Of a stretch of 64,000 bases of DNA, positions 55,981-64,000 are shown piece by piece (positions within the stretch are counted from its first letter, which is position 1; every line of letters begins with the position of its first letter). The DNA comes from Bacteroidota bacterium (GTDB lineage: Bacteria; Bacteroidota; Ignavibacteria; Tepidaquicellales; Tepidaquicellaceae). Location of the stretch: the NCBI GenBank assembly GCA_018266875.1, contig JAFDZR010000005.1, positions 1 through 64,000 of the forward strand, in the 5' to 3' direction. Position numbers and translations under genes: made by a program. The notes under the pieces were generated by a model. It worked only from the letters and a program-made list of their open reading frames with translations, was not told the DNA's origin and made no database searches.

Positions 55981-57603
55981 ATGAAACAACAGAAAAACAG
56001 AGTCCTGAATTTTTTTAACATTGTATTGCTTGTTGTAGCTGCAATCCAGTACTATCTCCTGACACCCCTTAACACTTACAGTGAAAAGTATATTAATCCG
56101 GTCATGGATCTGGATTATAAAATAAAACTGATACCGGGTTTTCTGATATTTTACATGTCTGTTTATTTATTGCTCGGAATGATCATAATTTTTATTGTGA
56201 AAAGCAGAGAAAGCAGTGATATGACAATTTTTTTACTTGCTTCAATTTTCCTATGGAGTCTTGTAAATTTCCTTCATGGTTTTTTCCCGACGCTTAATGT
56301 ACTGAGACCAAAGGTTGATTCACCCGGATTCTTTTTTGAAGCTGTGAATGCCCTTTATAACAATGTGGACAAGTTTAATACGATTCCAAACTGGCATGTT
56401 GCTACGGCGATTTTACTTACGATTACCTATTATAAGAATAAATTCAAAAGACCTTTAATTATTGTAGTTTGGACTGTTCTTATTGCCTTATCAACATTAT
56501 TTCTAAAAATGGCATATATAATGGATGTAGTGATAGCTATTCCTCTGCCTTTCCTTTGCTATTTCCTTGCTGAGAAAATTTCAACTGTCAAACTCAGAAC
56601 GGAAAGCATTCAGGAAATTGTAAAGACATTTTCCCTGGAATCCCTGGTTCAGTCAGTTGCAATAGGTATCCGGGATGAAGCTACGCTTTCTTCGCTTATA
56701 GAAGGTCTTACAAGAATAGAAAAGAGTCTCAGCGATGCCGATAAAAGCGAAGTCAATAAAATACTGATGGAATTTGATCCCCCTGTACCGTCTCTTAAGC
56801 AGGTTATTAACAATCTTATTGAATCCATATCATCCGAGAAACATCTGCAGAAAGCCCAGGAAATGTTCGGAGATGGGAAAAAATCCTATGCGCCTACCGA
56901 TACTGAACTCAAGCGGGCAATAGACGATATGGTTGCTTTTGCCTGCAGACCGTTTGATAATTCAAAGTTCAGATATGAAATACTTGAACTTAAAAAGAAA
57001 AATACAGGGAAGATAAACACTACATCAATTGAAGAGCTTGCTAAAGACAGATCTTCTGATATAATATTCAGGTTCAGGAGTTTTGTAGAATCACACAAAA
57101 AGGATATTACACTGATAAGTAAATTATCCGGAGCTGAAAGCGGGATCGGTGAGCTGAATTTTGACGACATAAAATTATTTTCAAAAGAATTAAGAAAGCC
57201 GCCGTATGAAATTTCTCCTGATGAGGTCTGGGGTGCTTTTTTCAGGATAGAACCTGACAAGGTTAAACCGCTTTCAGAAAAGAATAATCCCGCAAACGTT
57301 ATAGCGCTTACTCAGTATGCCATAGGAAAGATTGACACGCTGGTACCATTCAGTGAAATGTTTGAGAGTAAATATAAGAACTGGCTTACAAAGAATGAGT
57401 CGGAAGGAAAAAAATTTTCCGGAGAGCAGATTGAGTGGCTGGATATGATGAAAAATTATGTTTCCACTTTTCTGAAAATTGATATGATGAGTTTTAATGA
57501 CCCACCGTTCATAAATAAAGGCGGAGCCGCAAGAGCTTATAATCTGTTCGGAACTGATCTCAATAAAGTGCTGACTGAACTGAATGAACTGCTTGTTTCT
57601 TAA
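55981..57603 (+). CDS. Membrane protein with PAP2-like N-terminus and large cytoplasmic domain
   Basis: Residues 1-200 hold about six membrane segments. I-P-N-W-H-V-A-T-A (near 138) and A-Y-I-M-D-V-V-I-A-I (near 178) resemble the P-S-x-H and H-x-x-x-D segments of PAP2/AUR1-type phosphatases, but the second motif's His is absent. Activity is therefore doubtful. The remaining 340 residues are soluble, helical and unfamiliar (T-F-S-L-E-S-L-V-Q-S-V near 219; several L-x-x-L-x-x-L stretches). The protein may be a receptor or scaffold built on a dead phosphatase fold. Alone, 91 bp after hutU. Confidence 0.65.
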   Translation: MKQQKNRVLNFFNIVLLVVAAIQYYLLTPLNTYSEKYINPVMDLDYKIKLIPGFLIFYMSVYLLLGMIIIFIVKSRESSDMTIFLLASIFLWSLVNFLHGFFPTLNVLRPKVDSPGFFFEAVNALYNNVDKFNTIPNWHVATAILLTITYYKNKFKRPLIIVVWTVLIALSTLFLKMAYIMDVVIAIPLPFLCYFLAEKISTVKLRTESIQEIVKTFSLESLVQSVAIGIRDEATLSSLIEGLTRIEKSLSDADKSEVNKILMEFDPPVPSLKQVINNLIESISSEKHLQKAQEMFGDGKKSYAPTDTELKRAIDDMVAFACRPFDNSKFRYEILELKKKNTGKINTTSIEELAKDRSSDIIFRFRSFVESHKKDITLISKLSGAESGIGELNFDDIKLFSKELRKPPYEISPDEVWGAFFRIEPDKVKPLSEKNNPANVIALTQYAIGKIDTLVPFSEMFESKYKNWLTKNESEGKKFSGEQIEWLDMMKNYVSTFLKIDMMSFNDPPFINKGGAARAYNLFGTDLNKVLTELNELLVS

Positions 57604-58096
57604 AGCGGAAAAACATTTTTTAAGATTATTATGTCTTTTAAACTTCAGTGAAAAATAAACCGATCCGCCGTGTTTTTCCTTCTGAAGCTCAGCGTCAAAT
57701 CAGTTATTAATTATTAACAAATCCTGAAAAGAATATAAACACTTTTGCATAATCAGCAAATTCCTTTCAGCATTTCCCCTTTAAACAGTGACGAAAACGT
57801 ACTTCCGGAAAGACAATGTGAATCATAAAAAATTTTCTGAGGGTGACAGCTCCGTTAAGTTTTCTTACAATTCAGCTTAAACTGTGACTTTTGGTAATGC
57901 TATAGAATATTTCAAGTAAAAGAAGTCAGGTAAGTTTTTTCTGTTACTACTATTATTTCTTTAGAGTTTAATATTGAGATATTCGCGGGAAAGGGAAATA
58001 ATGAAACAGAAATATTCCCCGGTTTAAAAGCCGGGAAATTTTAATTGAAAATTTTAATCTGCCGGTTTGAAAAACAGGAACCGGATTATTCCAAAG
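57604..58096. other. Intergenic region with two hairpins near the desaturase end
   Basis: No ORF is present. Two short hairpins stand near its right end: CCCGG..CCGGG at 58018-58035 and CCGGTT..AACCGG at 58062-58085. The latter is 12 bp past the desaturase stop on the minus strand and may contribute to termination. The rest is unremarkable AT-rich DNA. Confidence 0.5.
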
Positions 58097-59191
58097 TCAC
58101 ACAGATGCGGTTTGCATCCCGAGTTCCTTTAATCTTCTGATATGGGAAATCAGTGCATTCGTAAAGCTCGGTTTAAGGTTATAATCAAATCCGAATTCCT
58201 TTGCTGTCTTCTCAACGATAGGAGAAATTTTCCTGTAATGAATATGACAGATGTGAGGAAACAAATGATGTTCGATCTGAAAATTCAATCCGCCAATATA
58301 CCAGTTCAGAAAAAGATTATTCCTTGCAAAGTTTGAAGTGGTGCGGAGTTCATGGACTATCCAGTCATTTTCAATATTGCCTTCGGAATTCGGATGAAGC
58401 TGTTCAGCTCCTTCGACTACATGCGCCATCTGAAAGACTGTACTTAATATACATCCGCCTGTCCAGTGCATTATAAAAAATCCGAGCAGCACCTGCCACC
58501 ATAAAAAAGGTGTGAATATTATCGGAAGACCAATGAAAATGAACAGATAAATGATCTTGAATATCACCATTTTAATAAATTCGTAAGTTGGATGCTTGGC
58601 ATGCTGTCTTGTTAATCCTGCTTTGTTAAATCCGATAAGCTGCGAGAAATCCTTAGTCAGTTTCGAAATTGTAACAAGACCATAAAGAAAAAAAGCATGA
58701 ATATACTGATACTTGTGAATTTTGTGAAGAGGCGCGAGTTCGGACAGTCTTATCGGACCCCGTGATGCAATATCCTGATCATATCCCTCTATATTGGTGT
58801 AAGCGTGATGTAAAATATTATGCTGGATTTTCCAGTTAGTGACATTGCTTCCGAGAAGATACATTGTACCTCCCAGTATCTTATTTACCCATTCAACATG
58901 CGAATAGGAACCGTGTAAAGCATCATGCATTACACACATTCCGACACCTGCCATTCCTATTCCCATCAAAGCGGACATAAGCACGGCTACCCATCCGTTC
59001 ATGGGAACGGTAAGAACAAGAATAAAAGGCAGCAGGTAAAGTAATAACATAGCACCAGTCTGAATAAACAGAGCGGTATTGCCCTTTGGTGAAATATTAT
59101 TTTCTTTGAAATAATCATTTACTTTTTTGCGGACTGCAGAAGAGAACTCCTGTTGCAGATTGTTGTTACTTACGAACTTGATTCTTTTCAT
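58097..59191 (-). CDS. Acyl-lipid/acyl-CoA fatty-acid desaturase
   Basis: This membrane di-iron enzyme introduces a cis double bond. The three His boxes are H-D-A-L-H-G-S, H-N-I-L-H-H and Q-I-E-H-H-L-F-P. The third with Gln in the first place marks the front-end/linoleoyl-CoA desaturase-like group. Four to five membrane helices surround them. At 364 aa the length is normal. It probably adjusts membrane fluidity. Monocistronic, with 530 bp of upstream DNA. Confidence 0.93.
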   Translation of the reverse strand: MKRIKFVSNNNLQQEFSSAVRKKVNDYFKENNISPKGNTALFIQTGAMLLLYLLPFILVLTVPMNGWVAVLMSALMGIGMAGVGMCVMHDALHGSYSHVEWVNKILGGTMYLLGSNVTNWKIQHNILHHAYTNIEGYDQDIASRGPIRLSELAPLHKIHKYQYIHAFFLYGLVTISKLTKDFSQLIGFNKAGLTRQHAKHPTYEFIKMVIFKIIYLFIFIGLPIIFTPFLWWQVLLGFFIMHWTGGCILSTVFQMAHVVEGAEQLHPNSEGNIENDWIVHELRTTSNFARNNLFLNWYIGGLNFQIEHHLFPHICHIHYRKISPIVEKTAKEFGFDYNLKPSFTNALISHIRRLKELGMQTASV

Positions 59192-59719
59192 TTATAAAAT
59201 TGTAAAAGCAAATTTTTGCCTGAATTTATGTAATTAGGTATATAAGACAGATAACAATTTACAATATTCAGTTGATTTGTTAAAGTCTTTAGCAGTTCCT
59301 AAGATTAAATAATTAATAAGGATAAAAGGGTGATTTCTTCCAGCTTTTGCTCTCGTCTGAAATGACTCTGTACCGTTTAAAGTTTCTTAAAATAAAATTA
59401 TTATTACAGTCAGAATAAAAAAGTATTAGTAAGTTGCAGCGCTTTTAAATTTTGTAAATAAATTTGATAGTTCAAACGTTTTACGGTTAATATCAGGAAG
59501 ATTTACAGGCATACAGATTACACCTGCAACCAGAGGTATAAAGCATAAATAAAAAATTTCCCCCTGTAATCTGTCAAGCTTTGCAGAAAAAATGCAATAC
59601 CAGAAAATATGTTAATCCGAACTAAATATATTTCAGACAGCAGATTATTTTATTTACTGCCAAAACCATTCAAGCTGTTAAGACACCAAAGGTTTTCCTT
59701 ATCTCTGATTAATCAGATC
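59192..59719. other. Intergenic region with a 10-bp inverted repeat
   Basis: Region between the start of the desaturase gene and the end of the phosphoesterase gene. A perfect inverted repeat ACAGATTACA/TGTAATCTGT (59513-59522 and 59565-59574) has a 42-bp centre. No ORF with family resemblance is seen. Confidence 0.5.
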
Positions 59720-60838
59720 TCATTTAATGTTAATATATGGATCAGCATTTTTTTCCCTGGTAAGAATTGTATTATCCCTTACTGTCGAAGGTTCATCCGA
59801 CGGCAGACTATAATAGGGATCTCCTTTGTTGAACCCTTTTGAAATAAGCTGCACTTCCCCGCTGCTGAGGATATTGATAACTGAATATCCGAAGAATTCT
59901 GCGGGTCCTGAACTGCCGCCGTTGCCCGCTACGATCTGATATGTTCCCTCGTCACCCGGCTGCATTCTCTGATAATCATGCACATGAGCTGAAAGCATTG
60001 CCGTAACTTTATATTCGTTAAGTACCGGCCATAATACCGGACCTTCGGGCAGACCGTCATGACCGGTGCTGGCAGAGTCATTTGCGTAATACGGCTTATG
60101 TCCCAGTACAAAAATGTGCTCGATTTCAGGGTCGTTATTGTATTCCTTTATTTTCTCAGTGATCCAACCTGTCGGTATCTTCCCTTCATAACCATAAGGA
60201 TTGATAAAAGTCGGATCATTGTAAGTATCAGTGTTCATAACAACAAAAGCAGTTTTATGACGGACAAAAGAAAAAGTCATCTGATCAATTACACTGTCAG
60301 GACCGTTAACTTTATCCCTGTCACGTGGAATAAACTCTCCGACATTTTTCATCCAAATTTCTGTTGCTCCTTTTAAAGGCCATTCATCATGTCCTTTGAT
60401 ATTATTATCTTTGTAGTAGAGCATTTCGTGATTTCCGGGAACTGCAACAAGTTCAATACCGGATTCACTTATACCGCTGAAAGATCTGTCGTCAAAAAGT
60501 CCGACCCATGCTTTCAGCTGAGAATTGAGCTCAGCAGTGTCTGACTGACCGAGTACAAGATCTCCGAGAAAAAAGAACAGATCCGGTTTTCTTTTCATTT
60601 CAGCGATCTCATTCAGTATTTTCTTAAGAACGGCTGTATTTGCAGTTGAAGAGTCTGTAGCTGCAGGATTGTACTGATCTTCTTTTTCGACCCGGTTACA
60701 TCCGAAAAATACAAAGCTGAATACAACGGAATCCTTATTATCGTTTTTTGGATAATCTTCAGAACAAACTCCGGAGTATGATTCGGAGGCGGAAAAAACA
60801 ATTACGGCTGCTGATAAAAAACAAAGAAATTTTTTCAT
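59720..60838 (-). CDS. Exported metallophosphoesterase
   Basis: The signal peptide (about 1-22) precedes a calcineurin-like fold with metal-binding blocks F-F-L-G-D-L-V (near 95), G-N-H-E-M (near 140), G-H-K-P-Y-Y (near 245) and S-A-H-V-H-D-Y-Q-R (near 280). These match purple-acid-phosphatase-like enzymes acting outside the cytoplasm on phosphate monoesters or diesters. At 372 aa it is a single-domain protein without a sorting tail, so it is probably periplasmic. Confidence 0.9.
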   Translation of the reverse strand: MKKFLCFLSAAVIVFSASESYSGVCSEDYPKNDNKDSVVFSFVFFGCNRVEKEDQYNPAATDSSTANTAVLKKILNEIAEMKRKPDLFFFLGDLVLGQSDTAELNSQLKAWVGLFDDRSFSGISESGIELVAVPGNHEMLYYKDNNIKGHDEWPLKGATEIWMKNVGEFIPRDRDKVNGPDSVIDQMTFSFVRHKTAFVVMNTDTYNDPTFINPYGYEGKIPTGWITEKIKEYNNDPEIEHIFVLGHKPYYANDSASTGHDGLPEGPVLWPVLNEYKVTAMLSAHVHDYQRMQPGDEGTYQIVAGNGGSSGPAEFFGYSVINILSSGEVQLISKGFNKGDPYYSLPSDEPSTVRDNTILTREKNADPYINIK

Positions 60839-60983
60839 GTTAAAAAATAAATCATAAAGTTAAAAAAAAAATTATTCGGATCGAAAAATGAAATTACCGA
60901 AAAACATTAATTAGAAAGCCGGTATACTTTATTTTTTTCAAAGAATCAGGATCCCTGAACGTTCACAAAAATCTGCCCGGAAA

Positions 60984-61475
60984 TCACTGCTTTGTTTTCT
61001 TTCCGGTTTTTATGAAAAATGCTACGACAGCGGTTGTTATAATTCCCATTACCGGAGTCCCGATCAGAACCTGGATGATATAACTTTTCAGATTAAAATA
61101 ATTTTCCGCATCCGCCTGAGTCATTTTTCCTTCCTTCACGGCATAGCTGATCATGTTTGTAAAAAAATCAGGAGTAATAAATTCTGAAATAATGTACTGA
61201 GATAGGGGACTGAAAATGGTAACGATCAAAGTAATAATGAGACCGGAAATAAATCCCTGTTTATAAGTCATCTGAGCGTTGTAAAAATTTTCCCTTTTGT
61301 CCTTTAAGGCAAGGATATAAATGATCACGGCAGGTATGGCAACTAAATTTGTATAGACAGGATGATATTCAATATTTTTATCATGAAGACCCGCCAGTTT
61401 TTCCAGGACCATCCAAAGAAGCATCATTATTATAAAAATGAATGCCCATTTGATTTCGATTTTAAAATTTTTCAT
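60984..61475 (-). CDS. DUF4199-family membrane protein
   Basis: Four membrane segments (about 8-28, 40-57, 73-95, 131-155) lie in 163 aa. N-A-Q-M-T-Y-K-Q-G-F-I-S-G and the long cytoplasmic or periplasmic loop between helices 3 and 4 (about 96-130) follow the DUF4199 pattern common in Bacteroidota. Function unknown. It is followed on the plus side by no partner and may share a promoter region with the phosphoesterase only loosely (145-bp gap). Confidence 0.8.
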   Translation of the reverse strand: MKNFKIEIKWAFIFIIMMLLWMVLEKLAGLHDKNIEYHPVYTNLVAIPAVIIYILALKDKRENFYNAQMTYKQGFISGLIITLIVTIFSPLSQYIISEFITPDFFTNMISYAVKEGKMTQADAENYFNLKSYIIQVLIGTPVMGIITTAVVAFFIKTGKKTKQ

Positions 61476-61529
61476 AATGAAATATTTTTTTTATTTATAA
61501 AAATATTTAAAATAAATCATTAAACAAAA

Positions 61530-61949
61530 TTACCCTGCTGTGCTTTCCATCTCATCAAGAATTTCCGTCCATGCAAGTTTTTTTGCTGAAGCGGCTTCTT
61601 CGTTTGATATGTTTCTGTGTTCAAGGGTCAGAGTGCACATATCGTCATTCTGAAGTAAGGATATTTTTAATGCCGTATTTGATTCCGGCGGCCGGTTGAA
61701 TCCTTCCACGTTCCAGTCAAGGATTAATTCATTATCGGAAATTTTTACAAAGCTTCCGAAGATCTTTCCTCTGCTTCTGAATATTAAATTAAATTCACCT
61801 TCTTCATGGAAGTCAAAATTGATTTCATCAGCGCCTGTGAGTTTAAACACAGTTCCGTCCCTGAATAGATTCATTATGACATCTTTATCTGAATTGCAGG
61901 TTTTATGCAAAAAGACTTCGTAAGGTCCTTTGTTTTTTTTGTGTTTCAT
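61530..61949 (-). CDS. SRPBCC/AHSA1-like small protein
   Basis: 139 residues with the START-like pattern of AHSA1/Aha1-type proteins: F-R-D-G-T-V-F-K, F-D-F-H-E-E-G-E-F-N-L-I-F-R-S-R-G-K-I-F-G-S-F, L-I-L-D-W-N-V-E, C-T-L-T-L-E-H and a C-terminal helix with A-W-T-E-I-L-D-E-M-E. Such domains bind hydrophobic ligands or chaperones. The substrate is unknown. It lies 43 bp after the hemerythrin gene, so the two may be co-transcribed. Confidence 0.75.
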   Translation of the reverse strand: MKHKKNKGPYEVFLHKTCNSDKDVIMNLFRDGTVFKLTGADEINFDFHEEGEFNLIFRSRGKIFGSFVKISDNELILDWNVEGFNRPPESNTALKISLLQNDDMCTLTLEHRNISNEEAASAKKLAWTEILDEMESTAG

Positions 61950-61992
61950 CTGATGAAGTTAATGGATATTAATTTACTGCAAATAAAACAGA

Positions 61993-62451
61993 TCAAACCC
62001 AGAACTGATCGTAAAGATTGTCAGCGAATCTCAAATCGGGATGCGAACTTTTAATCACATCAAGCTGCTGCGGGGATGCTGACTTTTGAATATCATTAAA
62101 TAAAATTCTTTCTTCAAACCGTATGTGATTTTCAAGATCGATGGAAAGTTTCCTTAATGATCCTTCTGCATCATTGTCATCCGTAAAAAGTTTTCTGAGA
62201 TTCTCATGCTCCTCTAAAGCCCGTCCGATTAGTTCGTTCGCCGTTCCCAAAACGGGGAATACGTATTTCTCTTCGATCTCAAAATGTTTTAAAATATAGT
62301 TCTGATAAAACCAGTCGGCGTAAGTTTTGATTCTTTCGGTTGAAACTCCTTTTGAAAAACCGGTCCTGATTTTCCAGCACAGCAGCAGACCGTGATGATG
62401 ATCTCTGCTCAGAGGCTGAAGTGAAGGATTACGTTTTATAGGTTCAGACAT
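61993..62451 (-). CDS. Hemerythrin-like domain protein
   Basis: A four-helix bundle with the di-iron pattern: H-H-G near 19, H-F-E-I-E-E-K near 57, H-E-N-L near 82, and H-I-R-F-E-E-R near 112. The start P-L-S-R-D-H-H-H-G-L is the common form of cytosolic bacterial hemerythrins. It may bind oxygen or nitric oxide or guard iron-sulfur proteins. At 152 aa it has the domain alone, without sensor or kinase fusion. Confidence 0.92.
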   Translation of the reverse strand: MSEPIKRNPSLQPLSRDHHHGLLLCWKIRTGFSKGVSTERIKTYADWFYQNYILKHFEIEEKYVFPVLGTANELIGRALEEHENLRKLFTDDNDAEGSLRKLSIDLENHIRFEERILFNDIQKSASPQQLDVIKSSHPDLRFADNLYDQFWV

Positions 62452-62502
62452 TGTGATTAATAATTATTCATAATTTAAAACTAAATGTATTTGGTACAGT
62501 AT

Positions 62503-62850
62503 TCAGGATTTTATCATGATCAGAAGCATCTTGAACCTGCTTACAGACTGCACCGAATGTGGTTTGCCTGCAGGCAGAATAATTATTTCCCCTTTTTTCA
62601 AAATCTGAGCTTCGGATTCAATGCTTACTTCCGCTTCACCGTCTGCAATAAAGACCATTGCGTCAAAAGGAGCGGTATGTTCGCTAAGTCCCTGACCCTT
62701 GTCAAAAGCGAACATCGTAACAGTGCCGCTTTTTTTGTTTATAAGGGTTTTACTGACCACTGAGTTATCCTGATAATTTATAAGTTCGTCAAGATTATTT
62801 TTCAAGGAAAGATTCAGCATGGATGAAAGATTTTTTTCCTGAATTGACAT
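62503..62850 (-). CDS. Cupin-domain protein
   Basis: A single conserved beta-barrel of 115 aa with cupin motif 1 (L-S-E-H-T-A-P-F-D-A-M-V-F-I-A-D-G-E-A) and motif 2 (I-I-L-P-A-G-K-P-H-S-V). His and Glu ligands are partly present (E-H, then H), so metal binding is possible. Such proteins are often small metal-binding enzymes or sensors. It lies between the hemerythrin gene and PdxH. Function unknown. Confidence 0.88.
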   Translation of the reverse strand: MSIQEKNLSSMLNLSLKNNLDELINYQDNSVVSKTLINKKSGTVTMFAFDKGQGLSEHTAPFDAMVFIADGEAEVSIESEAQILKKGEIIILPAGKPHSVQSVSRFKMLLIMIKS

Positions 62851-62942
62851 AGTATATGGTTTTTTAATTTAACAAAAGTGATTTAAAGTTTTACACGGAA
62901 GCGGTTTCTATTCGCATTTATCTTAAAATATCAAAAAAATAA

Positions 62943-63632
62943 TTAAGGCGCTAATCTCTGCCTGATCCAGATATTTTTTTCATTGAGGATGTACTGAATT
63001 CTGTCATGAAGACGGTTGGCTCTTCCCTGCCAGAATTCAATGCTGGCAGGAGAAAGGCAGAATCCTCCCCAGTTATCAGGTCTTGGTATCTGCCTGTCTT
63101 GAAATTCTTTTTCAAGTTCGGTTACTTTTTTTTCGAGGAAATCCCTGTCAGGAATAATCCTGCTCTGAGCCGAAGCTACTGCGCTTAACTGACTTCCTCT
63201 TGGACGGCTGTGAAAATACTTATCGGATTCTTCCGCAGATATTTTCTGAACGGTTCCTTCAATTCTTACCTGCCTGTAAAGTTCATGCCAGAGAAAGGTG
63301 AGGGCGGCGTATTTATTTTCAGCCAGCTCTGATCCTTTTCTGCTGTCATAATTAGTATAAAAAACAAAACCATTTTCATCAAATCCCTTCAGCAGAACGA
63401 TCCTGCCTGAAGGTTTACAGTCATTTGAAACTGTGGAAAGATTCATGATGTTCGGTTCCGGAATTTTATTTTTTACGGATTCATTAAACCATTTCTCAAA
63501 CTGATCAATCGGATCGTCATCCAATTCATTTTCACTGATACCTTTCGACAGATATTCATTTCTGAAATTTGCGACCAGCTGACGGATGGATTTATTCCGG
63601 ACCTGACCTTTTATATCTTTAAAAAAACTCAT
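62943..63632 (-). CDS. pdxH: Pyridoxamine 5'-phosphate oxidase
   Basis: This FMN enzyme makes pyridoxal 5'-phosphate from pyridoxamine or pyridoxine phosphate. G-R-I-V-L-L-K-G-F, F-Y-T-N-Y-D-S-R-K-G-S-E-L, R-Q-V-R-I-E-G-T-V, F-H-S-R-P-R-G-S-Q-L-S-A, W-G-G-F and the C-terminal I-E-F-W-Q-G-R-A-N-R-L-H-D-R are the family's substrate and FMN sites. At 229 aa the length is normal. Confidence 0.97.
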   Translation of the reverse strand: MSFFKDIKGQVRNKSIRQLVANFRNEYLSKGISENELDDDPIDQFEKWFNESVKNKIPEPNIMNLSTVSNDCKPSGRIVLLKGFDENGFVFYTNYDSRKGSELAENKYAALTFLWHELYRQVRIEGTVQKISAEESDKYFHSRPRGSQLSAVASAQSRIIPDRDFLEKKVTELEKEFQDRQIPRPDNWGGFCLSPASIEFWQGRANRLHDRIQYILNEKNIWIRQRLAP

Positions 63633-63694
63633 CCTGTCTTATTAATTTGTTATCATAAAATTAGAAATCTTTATAACATTTGAAACTCAAATTA

Positions 63695-64000
63695 TTACTG
63701 CTGTTCCGGTCTGAATATGAAGCAGCCGATTTTTGAAGGATGATCCTGAACAAAATTTCCGCTTCCTTCCCTGCGCAGCTTATTTATGATCATGAAATCC
63801 CCGCCGGCGCTGAATATCATGAACATTCCGAAAACAAACAATACTATATTCCCCGTGATTATTGAAACTATGGCAGGAAGTACGCCGAGTATGATACCCG
63901 GCATTGCCGCACCGGCAATATAATGTTTTACCGTCAGCGGTTCGGTGCAGTGACAATAAGGTGTGAGAAATTTCCAGGCAACTCCGTACCTAATTGATTT
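63695..64000 (-). CDS. DUF3267-family membrane protein, C-terminal part (cut by window end)
   Basis: The minus-strand frame is open to the window edge, so the true start lies outside. The 101 visible residues have F-L-T-P-Y-C-H-C-T-E-P-L-T, two membrane helices and the end G-G-D-F-M-I-I-N-K-L, D-H-P-S-K-I-G-C, which fits the C-terminal half of DUF3267 proteins (putative zinc peptidases). The expected H-E-x-x-H would be in the missing part. ATG 63904 is an internal Met, not the start. Confidence 0.75.
   Translation of the reverse strand, partial: KSIRYGVAWKFLTPYCHCTEPLTVKHYIAGAAMPGIILGVLPAIVSIITGNIVLFVFGMFMIFSAGGDFMIINKLRREGSGNFVQDHPSKIGCFIFRPEQQ

Noticed and set aside
1-64000. Prophage, integron, insertion sequence or defence island
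   Set aside because: No transposase, integrase, phage structural, restriction or toxin-antitoxin gene was recognised. Gene content is core-like throughout.

Overview
The window is AT-rich chromosomal DNA from a member of the Bacteroidota/Ignavibacteriota-Chlorobiota (FCB) group, most likely an Ignavibacteria-type organism. The reasons are four secreted proteins ending in the NYPNPFNP-type C-terminal sorting domain of the type IX secretion system (T9SS), an 'alternative' GlmU-like enzyme, few Shine-Dalgarno sites, several TTG/GTG starts and one ATT start, and an SRP RNA of the short bacterial type. Nearly everything is ordinary core or house-keeping DNA. I saw no insertion sequence, prophage, CRISPR array or recognisable defence island.

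Layout. 0.3-3.3 kb: two periplasmic PpiC/SurA-type foldases. 3.5-5.6 kb: a von Willebrand A membrane protein. 5.6-8.7 kb: two convergent T9SS-secreted proteins. 8.7-9.6 kb: a non-coding stretch with a highly structured repeat, a second copy of which opens the window. 9.6-13.9 kb: a tight minus-strand cluster (membrane protein, winged-helix regulator, pterin dehydratase, TonB-dependent receptor, tetratrico-like protein) with a likely operator in front and a 9-bp tandem repeat inside. 14-20 kb, minus strand: isocitrate dehydrogenase, peptide transporter, glycosyltransferase, endonuclease III, UDP-GlcNAc 2-epimerase. 20.3 kb: a CarH-like B12-binding regulator. 21.4-23.5 kb: L31, GlmU-like protein, a diheme cytochrome. 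23.6-28.8 kb: tRNA-Val(GAC), then thrS-infC-rpmI-rplT-pheS and a cyclophilin lipoprotein.

29-34.4 kb: DNA polymerase delta subunit, an ECF sigma factor with a probable membrane anti-sigma partner, purS-purQ, tatA and gatA. 34.4-41 kb, minus strand: a PhoR/PhoB-like two-component system, an oxidoreductase, the SRP RNA gene (ffs), an LptF/G permease, a GNAT acetyltransferase, a CYTH protein and Kbl. 41.3-47.5 kb: a P-type cation ATPase, a DUF1579 protein, a YitT-family membrane protein and an exonuclease-UvrC fusion. 47.6-50.8 kb, minus strand: DnaK, Hsp20 and a Tat-exported Rieske protein. 50.8-52.5 kb: a secreted cupredoxin and a fibronectin-III protein, both T9SS cargo. 52.6-57.6 kb: a helical protein of unknown function, urocanate hydratase and a PAP2-like membrane protein. 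58-64 kb, minus strand: fatty-acid desaturase, metallophosphoesterase, DUF4199, SRPBCC, hemerythrin, cupin, PdxH and a truncated DUF3267 protein.

Themes that tie genes together: outer-membrane and T9SS export (PpiC/SurA foldases, LptF/G, TonB receptor, four sorting-domain proteins), translation (thrS to pheS, L31, tRNA, ffs), and extracytoplasmic redox proteins (TatA, Rieske, cupredoxin, cytochrome c). The best candidates for something new are the structured repeat family, whose stem shows compensated base changes between its two copies, and the regulator/DCoH/TonB-receptor operon with its operator and tandem repeat. The CarH-like protein, which lacks the His that coordinates B12 after photolysis, comes next.
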